DNA from: Asterella californica
Lineage: Eukaryota > Streptophyta > Marchantiopsida > Marchantiales > Aytoniaceae
Assembly (NCBI GenBank): GCA_036924285.1
Contig: JAYKYS010000012.1
Location: 6,262,001-6,326,000, forward strand
Length of the DNA stretch: 64,000 nt
Direction: 5' to 3'
Positions 34,511 through 45,150 of this stretch are shown piece after piece (within the stretch, counting starts at the first letter, position 1; each line of letters opens with the position of its first letter). Position numbers and translations under genes: made by a program. The notes below the pieces were generated by a model, which did not search any database, was not told the DNA's origin, and worked only from the letters and a program-made list of their open reading frames with translations.

Positions 34511-35472
34511 TAGTATATAAGCAGGGGAAGGAAAGTTTATTATAGTGAGCAATCGTGCGCATTTCACCTCCTCCATCCTTCGATGAAGAAGGAGAATATA
34601 CAGGGGTTTAATGATTACCTAACCCTTCAGGCAAGAAAGGTTAAGTAGTAAATTAAACTCCTAGTAGATTGATGTATTATTAGTTTCAGGTTCTCTGATT
34701 TGTATCTTTAGCAATACGGCGATCTACTCATAACTTATGATTTATATCTTGGCTTTCCTGTGTTTCCAGACATGAGCTAATAGTTAATATTACTATGAAA
34801 TGTTCTAATTATTTTCATCTATTTAGTATATGATTTTCGTTTTACACTTCTATATTTCTTTGATAACAGCAAGCGAACAAAAATTCCCAGAAGTTTATCG
34901 AGCATGTATATTATTCTTCCCCTGTTTATTTTAGGTTAGAGAGAAGATATTATTTTGCGGACTACAATAACTTCGTTTCAAGATTTCTCAATCAATACTT
35001 TTGAAATGAATCACATCGTGTACATTCTAAAGTGGACGGCAAGGATTGCTTTAGATCCTTAGTTAACAGATTCTATTCTGGACATAAAATTCTATCAGTA
35101 TAACCTTAAATCCCTTGTTTCCAGACCGCTCTTCACAAAATGAGTTTCTCCGGTTACCAGACAACTGAAATAACTGCTATTGATAAAATTTATTGAGAAG
35201 GTACAACACAAAGAGACAATTCATTGTCATTCATCTCTTTGTACCTGATGGGGAGATAGATATCAAACTTCGATAACTATTTTTGAGATTAATTATCGAG
35301 GTAGATAACTTAAAAAAATAAATATCAAACTTTGATAACTATATCTGAGATAGTTATTGAGGTCGATATTTATTTTCTGATATCAGTAAAAAAAATTTTG
35401 ATATCAATAGATTTTTGCTGATATCAGTTCCTGAATACTGATATCCTTCCTGTACCTAATATTCATCTCATG

Positions 35473-35506
35473 TACACTTAGAAAGCCGGATGGTTTTCTA
35501 AGTGTA
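35473..35506. repeat. 12-bp perfect hairpin
   Basis: TACACTTAGAAA pairs with 35,495-35,506 across a 10-nt loop. A longer imperfect inverted repeat follows directly (TAATTTATGCCCTAATCTTT against AAGGATTACGACATAAATTA). Confidence 0.85.
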
Positions 35507-36009
35507 AATTAATTTATGCCCTAATCTTTCCAGCAAGAAGGATTACGACATAAATTAATGTCCATATGACGTGAAATGAAATGAAGTGTTTTAGGTTAGA
35601 GGTTCCGGACTTATACCCTCAGCAGCGTGTCAGTCTATACTGCACATATGGGTTATGTCAATATGTGTTGGCATTTCCGAGATTAGTAAACATATATCAT
35701 TTAGAGAAAAATTTGATTTTTAATGACAGCTTAATATAATATTTTCTATAAAATTTACACATTTCACTATTAAGAAAAAATGAAATTTGATGTACAAGGA
35801 AGTGAGGAAGGATATTCATTTGTGACTAAATATACATCCAAACTGCACTTCTTGAAAAATAGAGGAAAAAGATAAAAGTTTAAACAGGTAACTAAAATAA
35901 TCATGGACAATTAGCTGACAACATCCTTCAGCGGAATTTAGTGAAAAATACAGTGTACTAAAACGCACAGCCACGGTGAAAAATACTGCTTGACATGGTA
36001 TACAAACTG

Positions 36010-36304
36010 TGACTTGTGTCAAATTTTTTTAAATTAATATTCACTAAATTTAAAATACTAAATTTAAATCATTAAATTTAAAAATCACTTTGTCACTTGA
36101 TTACACATGTTCACTAGTTATACAAAATCCATAAGTGAGACATGAAAAAGAAAGATTTTGGGTATAAAAATCTTTTACTCCCACGAATAAAATAATTTGT
36201 TATTTATAAGTTTTAATTTATAACCTAATCTTTTCAAGATTAGGTTAATAAATATATTAAAATTCTTTGTATATTCCTCTCGAACTTAGAAGAGGTGAAT
36301 ATGC
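36010..36304 (-). repeat. Dispersed repeat R, copy 2
   Basis: Its reverse complement matches 60.60-60.96 kb: GCATATTCACCTCTTC, then ATTAGGTTATAAATTAA, CACTTATGGAT, GTGAACATGTGTAAT and AATTTAGTGAA. The two copies are in opposite orientation. No terminal repeats are evident. Inside, a 12-bp hairpin (36,221-36,232 and 36,236-36,247, 3-nt loop) is absent from the copy at 60.7 kb. Confidence 0.65.
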
Positions 36305-36566
36305 AAAGAAGCAGGATTCTAAACCTAAATGTTTTGAAAAACTAACGAGAGAAACCTTATCATACGCAGAAAATGTGTTTTGTTCCACTTCTCCTCTGTA
36401 CTTGAGTCTTGGACGAAAGCCGTTCAAATGAATGATTCTTGAAATACCCTGGCTTTTTTACGGGACCGGAGTTAGACAGATAGAAAGCGGAACGCCAGAT
36501 GGCCCAGACCTTTTATGGGCAAGATGGTAGGAGGAAGAAACTATTCTGTGGCGCTGAACTTGCGGG

Positions 36567-36636
36567 TTACTTTGTTCTAGAGTCTAGAACAAAGTAAACA
36601 AAGCTGGCGCTGGGGCTTCTCGACCAGCGCCAGCTT
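36567..36636. repeat. Two adjacent perfect hairpins
   Basis: Hairpin 1 has 15-bp arms at 36,567-36,581 and 36,583-36,597, a single-base loop and centre TCTAGAGTCTAGA. Hairpin 2 has 13-bp arms AAGCTGGCGCTGG at 36,601-36,613 and the complement at 36,624-36,636, with a 10-nt loop. Only 3 bp separate them. Confidence 0.92.
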
Positions 36637-38300
36637 AGATCCGGCAACACGTGTACTGTGCCCCTGCAACTTTTCAAGAGCAGTAGAGAATGCGTCGGAT
36701 AATTTTGACTCAAAATAACCGAAAAGGTGAAAAGATACTCGAAATTTGCTAAAAATTGCCGGTGAATTAACACAGTAGTTAGTCAATTGTAAAAACCTCC
36801 GGCAAATTACAAGTAAGCAGGAAAAACCTGGGCTGGGCCTGCTCGCGCCGTGATAGGAATGGCTGTGGAAGAGGGAGCGGTGGAAAGCGGAGAAAGCAGG
36901 TGGATTCTTGATTTTCATCACCGCTCGGGCTGCTCCAGTTTGTCAGATGGTCGGCCCGGTCCCAAGACAAACGGGTGACACTGAAGGAGGGCCGGGGCCG
37001 TGGAGGACTCGGAAGGGGGCCGGGAAGGCGGGACTAACGCGCCAAGCACGTCCTCCCGAGCGGCCGGAACTAGAGAGCCAGCTCTTTGGACACTTGTATA
37101 TTGGTACGACTAATCATCATGACAAGCTTTCACGTGCGGCGGGGGCTTATGCTCTGGTACCACGCCAGGGCCCTCCATACTTGCTTACACAGATTCTCCA
37201 AAAACAGAGGAGGCCCTCTGCGGCGCTCTTTGGACAACACAACTAACAAACTACGCAATCTTGAGGTGGCAGTCATCTAGAGCGAGAGGAATGAGAACAA
37301 TTTTCCTGGAGTCCAGACAACAAATCTATCTAGGAAAATGCTCGATGATTGTTTGAACCGTGGCACGGGAGAGCTTTGGAGTCAGAAAGAAGCATAACAC
37401 ATCATAGAATAACATCATCAGAGTGAAAGTTATGATTACTGTTGTGAGAGGCACCACGGAGCTATGTATAAAGCGGAAGACAACAACTCCAGTGCTGAGT
37501 TAGAGAGTCCTGAACTTCGTGACAGAAAGGCAAGGATTTGACCGGGAGTAGCAGTATGAGAACAATTAGTAACTTTGAGGGTGTTCGCTACAGGAGGATG
37601 CAGGATGCAAGGGCTTGTCAACCATTTGTGATAATTTTGTATAATATGCTGGCGAGGCAGGGCGGGGCAGAGCAGTGAGGACCAGCAGCACCAGACCACC
37701 TGGCGCTTGTTTCACGGTCGGACTTGGTACAACATACAGCGAAGGTTGGAGTAAGATTTAAGACCGTGGGTCCACCGCAAGGGTCCCTTCTCCTCTTTAT
37801 CCTCTCTCAGAGGTTTCTTTTGCTCTTTAGACTACTCGACTGGCGCGGTTTTCGTAGACGGTAACTTTGAATTTACAGACAGTATGATTTCGGAGAGAAG
37901 ATTGGAATTCGGAAGCGTACGACTCCGAGACCACACACACCATTCACTACGTACTCGATTACTGGTAGCCAGCCAGCCGAGTAGATCTAGAGTGTAAGGG
38001 AGGTATGAGTCACGCTGATGTGATACATATAAGCTACCCTGTAGGTTTCTCCGGGAAATCGTAGCAGTTAACAAAGATAGTGGAGGCAGAGCAAGTGTGC
38101 ATTGCTTTCACCTCACACGTCACACCCTTTGCTGGAAAGGGTTCTGTCGCTTCTCTGGTGAGTCTGGTCTTCCTTGTCCGTCGATCTGTTTGCATGCACA
38201 CACATTCCGTCCCACTACTCTGCTTCCGCCCCCATCGTTTTCCAGTCCGTCCCATCCCATACTCCATCGTCCCCCACATCCCAACACTCGCTAACCTTGC
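36637..38300. other. Intergenic stretch upstream of asparaginase
   Basis: Part of this (36.9-37.1 kb) is GC-rich and open on the plus strand (36,908-37,246), but gives low-complexity Pro/Arg/Gly text with no domain. CT-rich tracts become frequent toward 38.2 kb, as expected near a plant promoter. No gene is seen. Confidence 0.4.
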
Positions 38301-38308
38301 CCTCTAGA

Positions 38309-38316
38309 TTTATAAA
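38309..38316 (+). promoter_or_regulatory. Candidate TATA box of the asparaginase gene
   Basis: TTTATAAA lies 720 bp upstream of the ATG, after a C-rich run. If used, transcription would start near 38,340. This is the only well-formed TATA motif in the right place. It is inferred from position only. Confidence 0.4.
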
Positions 38317-38339
38317 CGCATGCGCTCCCCAGCGTTCAC

Positions 38340-39035
38340 ATCACTCTCTCAACTCAGCAGCACCTGCTTGGAGCCGTATCCGCTCCTCGTCCTTACTTCC
38401 TTCTCTTCTATGTCCCCTCCATCAAACAACAGGGAGTTTCGCTGACTTCTCTGTTGCAACTGAAGCGGAATGCTTTGTCGTATTTGCGGCTGATCTACCG
38501 ACCAATCCCGTCTTCATCCTCGCAGCAACAGATTAGTAGAATTTCAAATTCCCAGTCTCTTTTCTTGAGGACTCTTTGCTATTTCGCTCGCTTGGGCTGT
38601 AGGGCTTCTCCGCTACTAGTACTGTCCTGTGAGTACTCTTAACAATCAAACTCTAACTAATTTTAGTACTAAAATGCTGATAGTGTCGTACTACCGCAGT
38701 ACGAATACTTTTTTATCACTCTGGTGATGTTCTCCTCGTATAAACAATCATGATGAATGTCAGTGACATCTATATATTGGCCTGATTGTTATTCTACTAA
38801 GCGCGATGTAGTATAGTTTCTTCACGTCAGTCGACCAGTTCAGTTCTCTTCAGCTGTCACGTTTCTGCCGCTTCCTGTGTACGTATGAGGTCACGGAATT
38901 TAGTCCCTTGAATTTATATGCCTGATTCTTCTTGATACTTATGCTGGATGTAATATCAGTGGTTGCACAGGGCCGCAGCATTATATCTTCCTTGACGTCG
39001 GAAGATCTATTCAATTGCTGCTAACTTTCACGAGA
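38340..39035 (+). other. Probable 5' UTR with leader intron
   Basis: A strong splice donor (CCT|GTGAGT) at 38,629 and a good acceptor (GGTTGCACAG) ending at 38,970 would remove a T-rich 342-bp leader intron. That would leave about 350 bp of non-coding leader before the ATG at 39,036. An open frame at 38,174-38,536 is Ser/Pro-rich CT-repeat text and not convincing as protein. Confidence 0.4.
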
Positions 39036-41054
39036 ATGGGCGGCTGGGCTCTTGCGTTGCACGGCGGTGCTGGTCGCATTTCAAAGAGCTCCATCTCACC
39101 AGCTGCAACACAAGCCTGTGAAACTGCTCTTCAAGAGTTTTTAGATGCCGGATGCGCAGCACTCTCTGATGGCAAGTCCGCTCTGGATGTCGTGGAGCTT
39201 GTGGTGAGAAACTCAATTATCGTGCAAGTGCTTTCTCTGACGAGATTCTGTGAGCTGTACCGAGCTCTAGTGAACTTTCTACTTCCAGAATCACGGTTGC
39301 CTGCAGAGGCCTCAACTGCGACTGCAGTAATAGGCGTGAATTTGACCTTTGGAGTCTTCCTTCATCTTGTTAAACCTGAATTGGGCTCACTGCATACGAG
39401 TTAAATCTTTATTCCTTCGGCATGACAGGTGAGGATGCTTGAAAACTGCCCTCTGTTCAACGCTGGAGTTGGCTCGGTGCTGACACAAAGGGGGACAGTA
39501 GAGATGGAAGCTAGCATCATGGATGGAACCACTAGGAACAGTGGAGCTGTGTCGGGGCTCTCAACTGTTGTAAATCCCATTTCTCTGGCTCGATTGGTTA
39601 TGGAGAAGACTCCTCACGTTTATCTTGGGTTCCATGGCGCCGAAGCTTTCGCTAAAGATCAGGTGTGGTTGAATTATTTGAGTTGTTGTCGCACGAAATG
39701 TCCATTTCCCGGTACGTCCTGACATGGGACGTCCATGTGCATGATTCTGTTCTGCATGTATTCTAGTTTTGGATGTCCACTCACAGTACCTCCAATATAA
39801 TTTCGTGTCAGTCTGAGATTATACTGGACCATGGAATTCCGCGATTTAGTATGACACATCTCTAATTGCTGCGGTCGTACCATTGGTACATAAACAGAAC
39901 GCCTGCAGCCACTCCGAGTTATGCTTTTCTCAGTTGGTTCTACTTGTTCTCTGGCATGCCGCCGTAAATACCGTAGTCAACAGAGATGTGGAGTTCTTCT
40001 ATTACAGAGAGAAATCACTGAACGTTCAAAAATGTGTCTCCTAAGATTAGGAGCATTCGACACAGGACATTTGATTTTACGTCTAGATGACTGGAGGGAG
40101 TAAATTGTTAGGCGAAGTGGAGGAGTGACGTCCGCGTTGTGATAACAGGGTGTGGAGACGAGAGATCAGAGCTACTTCATTACACCCGGAAACAAAGAGC
40201 GACTGGCGAAGGCGCTAGAAGCTGGGCTTTGTCTGGTGATCCTCTTGCTCCGATCCTGTAATCTTCCCATTGTGTTTAATACGTCGTCCATCTGCTAAGT
40301 TTGACGTTAGTGGTCCGCTGTTCTGAAGAGCAGTCAAGTGGAAACCCACAGTCGTCAGGAGATTTTTCTCTAACACGAGTAGTTGTTGCAGTTGGACCAT
40401 AGCGTATCAACCAGTGCACCTGTACCAGGAGGTCACCAGGAATTTCTTCAAGCGGATGGGAAGTCCGAACAGCACTTACCCTATGCCAGTGGACACGCCG
40501 CGAATGGACATCCCATAGCCGCTGATGCCCAGTTTGAAACAGTAGGATGTGTAGCTGTGGACATTAATGGGCACTGTGCAGCAGCCACATCAACGGGTGG
40601 TCTTGTAAATAAAATGGTAGGTCGAATCGGAGACACTCCACTGATTGGTGCAGGAACTTACGCCAACGAGTATTGCGGGGTTTCCACGACTGGAAAAGGA
40701 GAGGAAATAATCCGGTGCCTTGCTGCAAAAGAAGTGGCGTCACTGATGGAATACAAGTACCTAACCTTGAAAGAAGCAGTAGATACTGTGATATGGAACA
40801 AGTTGGGTGAGGGTAATGGTGGGTTGATAGCTGTTTCTAGCACAGGAGAAGTGGCAATGTCTTTCAACACCTTAGGTATGTATCGCGCAGCAGCTACAGA
40901 GGACGGCCATCGTCAGATAGGTATTTGGCAAGATGCATGTTGCAATGAGTGTCCTGATACCCCGGAATCCTCTGCTGTTGTCGCATCCGACGTGAATCAC
41001 CATGCTATCCTAAGTAGTAGTAACAGTGGTGCACAAATAGTGTCAGAAAGCTAA
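39036..41054 (+). CDS. Isoaspartyl peptidase / L-asparaginase (4 exons)
   Basis: Coding exons 39,036-39,203, 39,429-39,662, 40,149-40,235 and 40,392-41,054, all with GT/AG introns in phase 0, give 383 aa. The enzyme hydrolyses asparagine to aspartate and ammonia and clears isoaspartyl dipeptides. It starts [15 protein letters not shown], the Ntn asparaginase N-terminus. Exon 2 has [12 protein letters not shown] and [20 protein letters not shown]. Exon 3 gives [19 protein letters not shown]. Exon 4 starts the beta chain at TVGCVAVD (the Thr is the nucleophile), with [22 protein letters not shown] and [11 protein letters not shown] for substrate binding. Two oddities: the residue before the catalytic Thr is Glu, not the usual Gly, and about 37 residues follow the normal C-terminus ([12 protein letters not shown]...). 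No stops occur. The third exon is short and easily missed. Confidence 0.9.
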
Positions 41055-41370
41055 CACAGTAAAGTAAATGTTTTAGCGAAGGTTGCAGTATCCTGGAAGG
41101 TGGACCAATTATTTTGTAAGACCTTGATTATGGTCATCCTTCTACTGTAGGTTGTTTATAGCAACTCTTAGATCACTCTCTGTTCGTAGATCACTCTCTG
41201 TCCTTGGTATACATGTAAACATGTACAACAAATAGACCCGATTTGCACCAAACACTGACAACGAATCGACTACAGGTGCCCGTATGGCATCTGGTACTGT
41301 GTACAGCTCCCAGTGTCCTGAGACAGGAAATGATTGAGAAGTTATGAAATGCCACTTAATTAAACATTCA

Positions 41371-41746
41371 TCAGTTTCACTTCTGTTATGAACATCTCAT
41401 GTGCACACAGTTCTCACGAGTTGTCACATGGCAAGCCTCGCTTAAAAATGGCATAGCTTAATCAATCGTAGGTTCTAGACAAAGAGAAGGTCTTTGCACT
41501 CTGGGAGAGAAGCAACATGCAAAGGTCCCATACATGTCTGGCCCAAATCTGGAAATACGCATCAGTTTCAGTTTCGATTCTGTTATGTCTATTCTCGTTT
41601 ACATAGATTTCCCGAGTTGTCACATGCCAATCCTGACTTGAAAAACATAATATAGCGTAGATGTAGGTTCTTGACCAAGAGAACTCGAGGTCTTGCCCTT
41701 GGGAAGAGAAGCAGAGGGGCCATGACTGGTCTAGATATGGAAATAC
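41371..41746. repeat. Tandem duplication, ~185-bp units
   Basis: Unit 1 (about 41,371-41,559) and unit 2 (about 41,569-41,746) share CAGTTTC..TTCTGTTATG, CGAGTTGTCACATG, GTAGGTTCT.GAC.AAGAGAA, GGGA.AGAAGCA and TCT.GA.ATGGAAATAC in order. The divergence suggests an old duplication. Confidence 0.75.
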
Positions 41747-41984
41747 AGTCGGTCTTTCACCTTCCACGGAGGGGCGAGTTCCCCTCTCTTGACTGATGGT
41801 GCACAAACAGCACTCTGTGGTATCATTTTTCACGGTGTGATCGGTCGATGAAGCTCCGCGACGAAACATAGTAAGACTAGAAACAAGGACGAATCATATG
41901 CAGAGTAAAAACGACGTAAACAAAGGAAAAGAGTTACGACTATACAATCAGTGCAACAATCACCCCAAGAAATAAATCCTACAT

Positions 41985-42049
41985 AGTTTATTTTGTGGAT
42001 TTAACTTCATTTAAAGTTTTATTTTGTGGATTTAACTTCATTTAAAGTT
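41985..42049. repeat. Tandem duplication, ~31-bp units
   Basis: The block TTATTTTGTGGATTTAACT followed by TCATTTAAAGTTT occurs twice head-to-tail, with the copies virtually identical. That points to a recent local duplication. Confidence 0.9.
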
Positions 42050-42349
42050 TAATGCCAAATGCTTCTCTTGAAGGTGACTCGAAGTTGTGACATCAGATCA
42101 CTCAAAGGGTGATCATGACCAGAACACGTTGCGTCACGCAGCAGGCTAGACAGATGTTAGCATATTTCCAAGGTGCTTGGAATCGTTCTCCTTCGGGTTT
42201 CCACATTCTTGAAAGGTCTTCCATTAGCAATGTCTCGCTGTAAATTTTACTTCTGTCTATTAGCTCTATCTTCCAGGCTTTCTCTAGCTTCCAAGCTGGA
42301 TATAAAGATCCACAGTATCGGAGTTCTACGTCTTTATTGAAGATTGTGC

Positions 42350-42740
42350 CAGAGCGTATCATGAGTAGTGCCAGGGATACCATTTTTTCTTTTTTTTCGC
42401 ACTATGTTTTTTAGACAACGAGTTTTCATTACTCTACAGAGAGCTTTAGCAGGCGTGGTCCACAGGAGAGGAATTGCAGTATACGATGCTGCTTCATGTG
42501 CACCTATTGTATGCAGGAGTTTTGACTTACCGGTGTGTGATATTTTAAAAGCGATAGGTGACCTTAGAACTACTGATAGCGAGGCTTAGCCCCGGTGTTC
42601 TTCTTCTCTTCGAGGCGTTGGTTGCTTGGTCCTTCGGGTCCTTCTTTCCCTTGTGAGGTTTGATAAGGTCTTTCTCTCCGTTGGCTATTCATTGCATCGC
42701 ATTTCCTTCTTCTAGGCTTTCACTTGTAAAGGACCAACAT
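42350..42740 (+). mobile_element. RLE-type non-LTR element, fragment C (3' end)
   Basis: It matches the 3' end of copy A in reverse complement: AGACAACGAGTTTTCATTAC, CTACAGAGAGCTTTAG, GCTTCATGTGCACCTATTGT, ACTACTGATAGCGAGGCTTA and GCCCCGGTGTTCTTC. The text continues to about 42,735 and then diverges. Being limited to the 3' end, it looks like an ordinary 5'-truncated insertion. It lies only ~140 bp upstream of copy B's 5' end, in the same orientation. Confidence 0.75.
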
Positions 42741-42879
42741 CGATGCCTGACTGGTTTGCCCTCACACCCCTGATATATCCAGAGATTAATTCTTTTTTAT
42801 TTTTGTTTTATTATTTCAAAAAGTTGATTTTCTCATACACAGATTACATCACCCATCGCAACGCTTAGATAGCGCATGA

Positions 42880-45150
42880 GGACACGTTCTAAAGGGAGGG
42901 GAGAGGAGAGGAGGAGAAGACAAGACAAGAGAGAGGAGGGGAGAGAAGAGGTGTAGGTTGAGAGGGTGGAGTGTGTCGGGTAGGTTAGTACAGATTTGTG
43001 TACATATTTCTCTTCGTTTTTCTTTTTGTTTCTTTTGGTTCTAGAATTGTTACATCCCGTGAAGAAACCAGTGACTATTAAATACCATTGGATTTTTTAG
43101 GGTTATACAGTCTTCTACTTAGAGTTTTTGAGAGATTTTTGAGGGCTTTCTTGTTACATATAGTGTGTTCTTTATCCCTAGAGGATTAGAGTTCTATATT
43201 TGAGAATAAAATTTTAAGATTTTTTTATTACGAATATCGTTTGATTGGATATTATCTCTTTTCTAGCTATGGGCACTCACTCTCATGTGATCTAGACTGA
43301 TACCAGACACACCATGTCCGGTGTACAGTCAGTTACTTACCTCGCAAGGGGTTAAGTCTCTTGTGAGAAAGATGCACAAGAGCTATGAACGAGATCACAT
43401 GGGATGCTCAGATTAGCCGAGAGCGGAGGTTTAGACGTGCAGTTGTTAAGACATCGTTAGTCATTTTTCTTGTAGTTCCTCTTGAGTCGTGAGAGTGGTT
43501 GAGAGTCCACACTGAAATTATTTTGGTGTTGTTCGAGATGAGTTTTTCTTGTCCGCGCTTGTTCCATCGGTTACCCCATGCTCTCCATGACGAGATGAGA
43601 TAGACATTTCGTCTACCTCTCGACATGTTGACACGAAATATCAAGGACGAGACAGTATGATTATTGTTCTTCTTACTACCTCGTTGGTACTTTCGTTATA
43701 CTCGAGGCGACAGAATAAGATATCGAGAGATGAAGGTCTATCTCCGTGTGCTGGTGATTGAGCGGCTTTACAAGAAGAATCAGTATGTGCTGCACGAGAT
43801 AGGAGTGAGTCTATCTCTACACGTGACGTCTCATCTTCAACTTGCATACAACGTTATAGGATGTTAGGTCAAGTTGGAGAGTATAATAGAGTTGTTAGAG
43901 CATTGCATCTTTTGTTAGTGACATGTCCTACTAAGAAGACAATCATTTTGTTGCATTTTCTTCACTTCTCATATGATAATCTCCCACTACTTGAGGTTTA
44001 GGACTATCAACATGAGGAGTCATTATGTCTCGATAAATCTCTGTTTGCCCAAGCCTTGTGTACAGCTCCACGTCTATCTTCTAGAGGTTTGTCTTGGATG
44101 ATCTACGAGCACTTACAAGATTATTTTCAGACAAATGACGTCTCTAGTGATTTCACCGAGTTTTTTTAGATAGCGGTAGCAGTAGCTCAAGGACATGTTT
44201 TTCATTCTATAGCTCATGTACTAGAGGCAGCTAGACTTTTGGTCATGATGAAGGATGACAGAGAGATTCAACCCGTAGCCAACAGTGAGATTTTCTTACG
44301 ATTTATTAGTCACACCATTGTTCTTCAGCTTTAATTTTCAAGACCACCTTTGTCCACATCTGTTTGGAGTTGTGACGCTTGGAGGTTGTGAGTCGATGTC
44401 TTTCGGCATTAGCGCTCTCTTGGACATCCTCTTGATTGGGTCGTCCTATAAGTTGTTTTAGTAGTATTTCTCGCCCTTCCATCTTTAGGGAGCTCATGGA
44501 TGGCGGTGGTTCTTTGAGGAGTCCCGTTCTCTTTGTGCAATCGTTTTATAGTTCTTCCTCTCCTCTTTATTACCAACATGATCTTTCGATAGAGAGGATT
44601 ACAATCATGGACTCCGCTGCATGTACTCATCAGGGAGATCTTTTGGGTGGACCCCTCGTTGCCTTAGCTCACTATAGAGCTCTCTTAGTCATCGTACTGG
44701 TTGCTCCAGGTTGTGTCTTTCTATCTCTAGCTGATGATACGCATATCATAGATCTGGTGGACCAAGTTTGTGATGTCTTTGATCATCTCGTCTCTCAATT
44801 GGCTTTGGTAGGATTGAGAGTGAAGGTGTCAAAGTGCAAGGCTTGGTCTCTCATAGGTATTTCATCAGAGCTCCAACTCCCAGAAGGATTTGTTATACCT
44901 AGAGATGGTTTATGTATCCTCAGAGTATCGATGGGTTCAGAGGACTTCGTCTCCCGATCCTTATATGTTGCTCTGATGGAGGACATTTTGAATACTGAGG
45001 ATCTCCCTAGGTTAGAGGATCCCCATGTTGCCTTTGGTGTCTTTTCTTCTTTCATAGCACGTCGTCGTTACTTACTACGCACAATATCTTCATCTCGCGC
45101 CTTAGAGAGTTTGATAAGAGGATCTCTGACGACATCTTAGGACCACCTCA
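42880..45150 (+). mobile_element. RLE-type non-LTR element, copy B (3' truncated)
   Basis: It starts with a GA-rich leader like copy A, then shows AT-rich leader text, the N-terminal LPRWYFRYTRGDR block (43.69 kb), a middle region with YEHLQDYFQTNDVSSDF (44.1 kb), and RT from 44.3 kb. The longest frame (44,436-45,140) covers GGSLRSPVLFVQSFYSSSSP, LLGGPLVALAHYRALL, motif C as FLSLADDTHI, and LRVKVSKCKAWSL. Motif A is corrupted (the region matching QVDRKNTFN in copy A holds stops), and an earlier frameshift is present. Similarity to copy A ends near 45,150, before the zinc/nuclease part. Loss of the 3' rather than the 5' end is unusual for a non-LTR element. Confidence 0.78.

Larger units (their letters stand above)
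32816..36009. other. Mostly unrecognised; one ORF of doubtful status
   Basis: A minus-strand frame at 33,246-33,602 could start at MSSSSPITKPPRTWTQTL and reads SLSVCLLLRDTFANCSCFG and FYMEIEPRSMLMFLDSH. It ends in a Gly-Val run made by a hexanucleotide repeat. I recognise no domain, so it may be a first exon or chance. The region 35.27-35.45 kb folds back on itself (GATATCAAACTT and CGATATTTAT types). A telomere-like GTTAGGGTTTTAGTGTTAGG lies near 34,190. Otherwise no gene is seen. Confidence 0.35.
41055..42349. other. Asparaginase 3' flank, tandem repeats, no gene
   Basis: This is probably 3' UTR at first, then non-coding DNA with two tandem duplications listed separately. A minus-strand frame at 41,462-41,869 lies across the duplicated DNA and has no domain. 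Confidence 0.45.

Noticed and set aside
38174..38536. 120-codon plus-strand frame upstream of the asparaginase gene
   Set aside because: It is CT-repeat-derived Ser/Pro-rich text in the presumed promoter and leader, with no domain. It spans the candidate TATA box.
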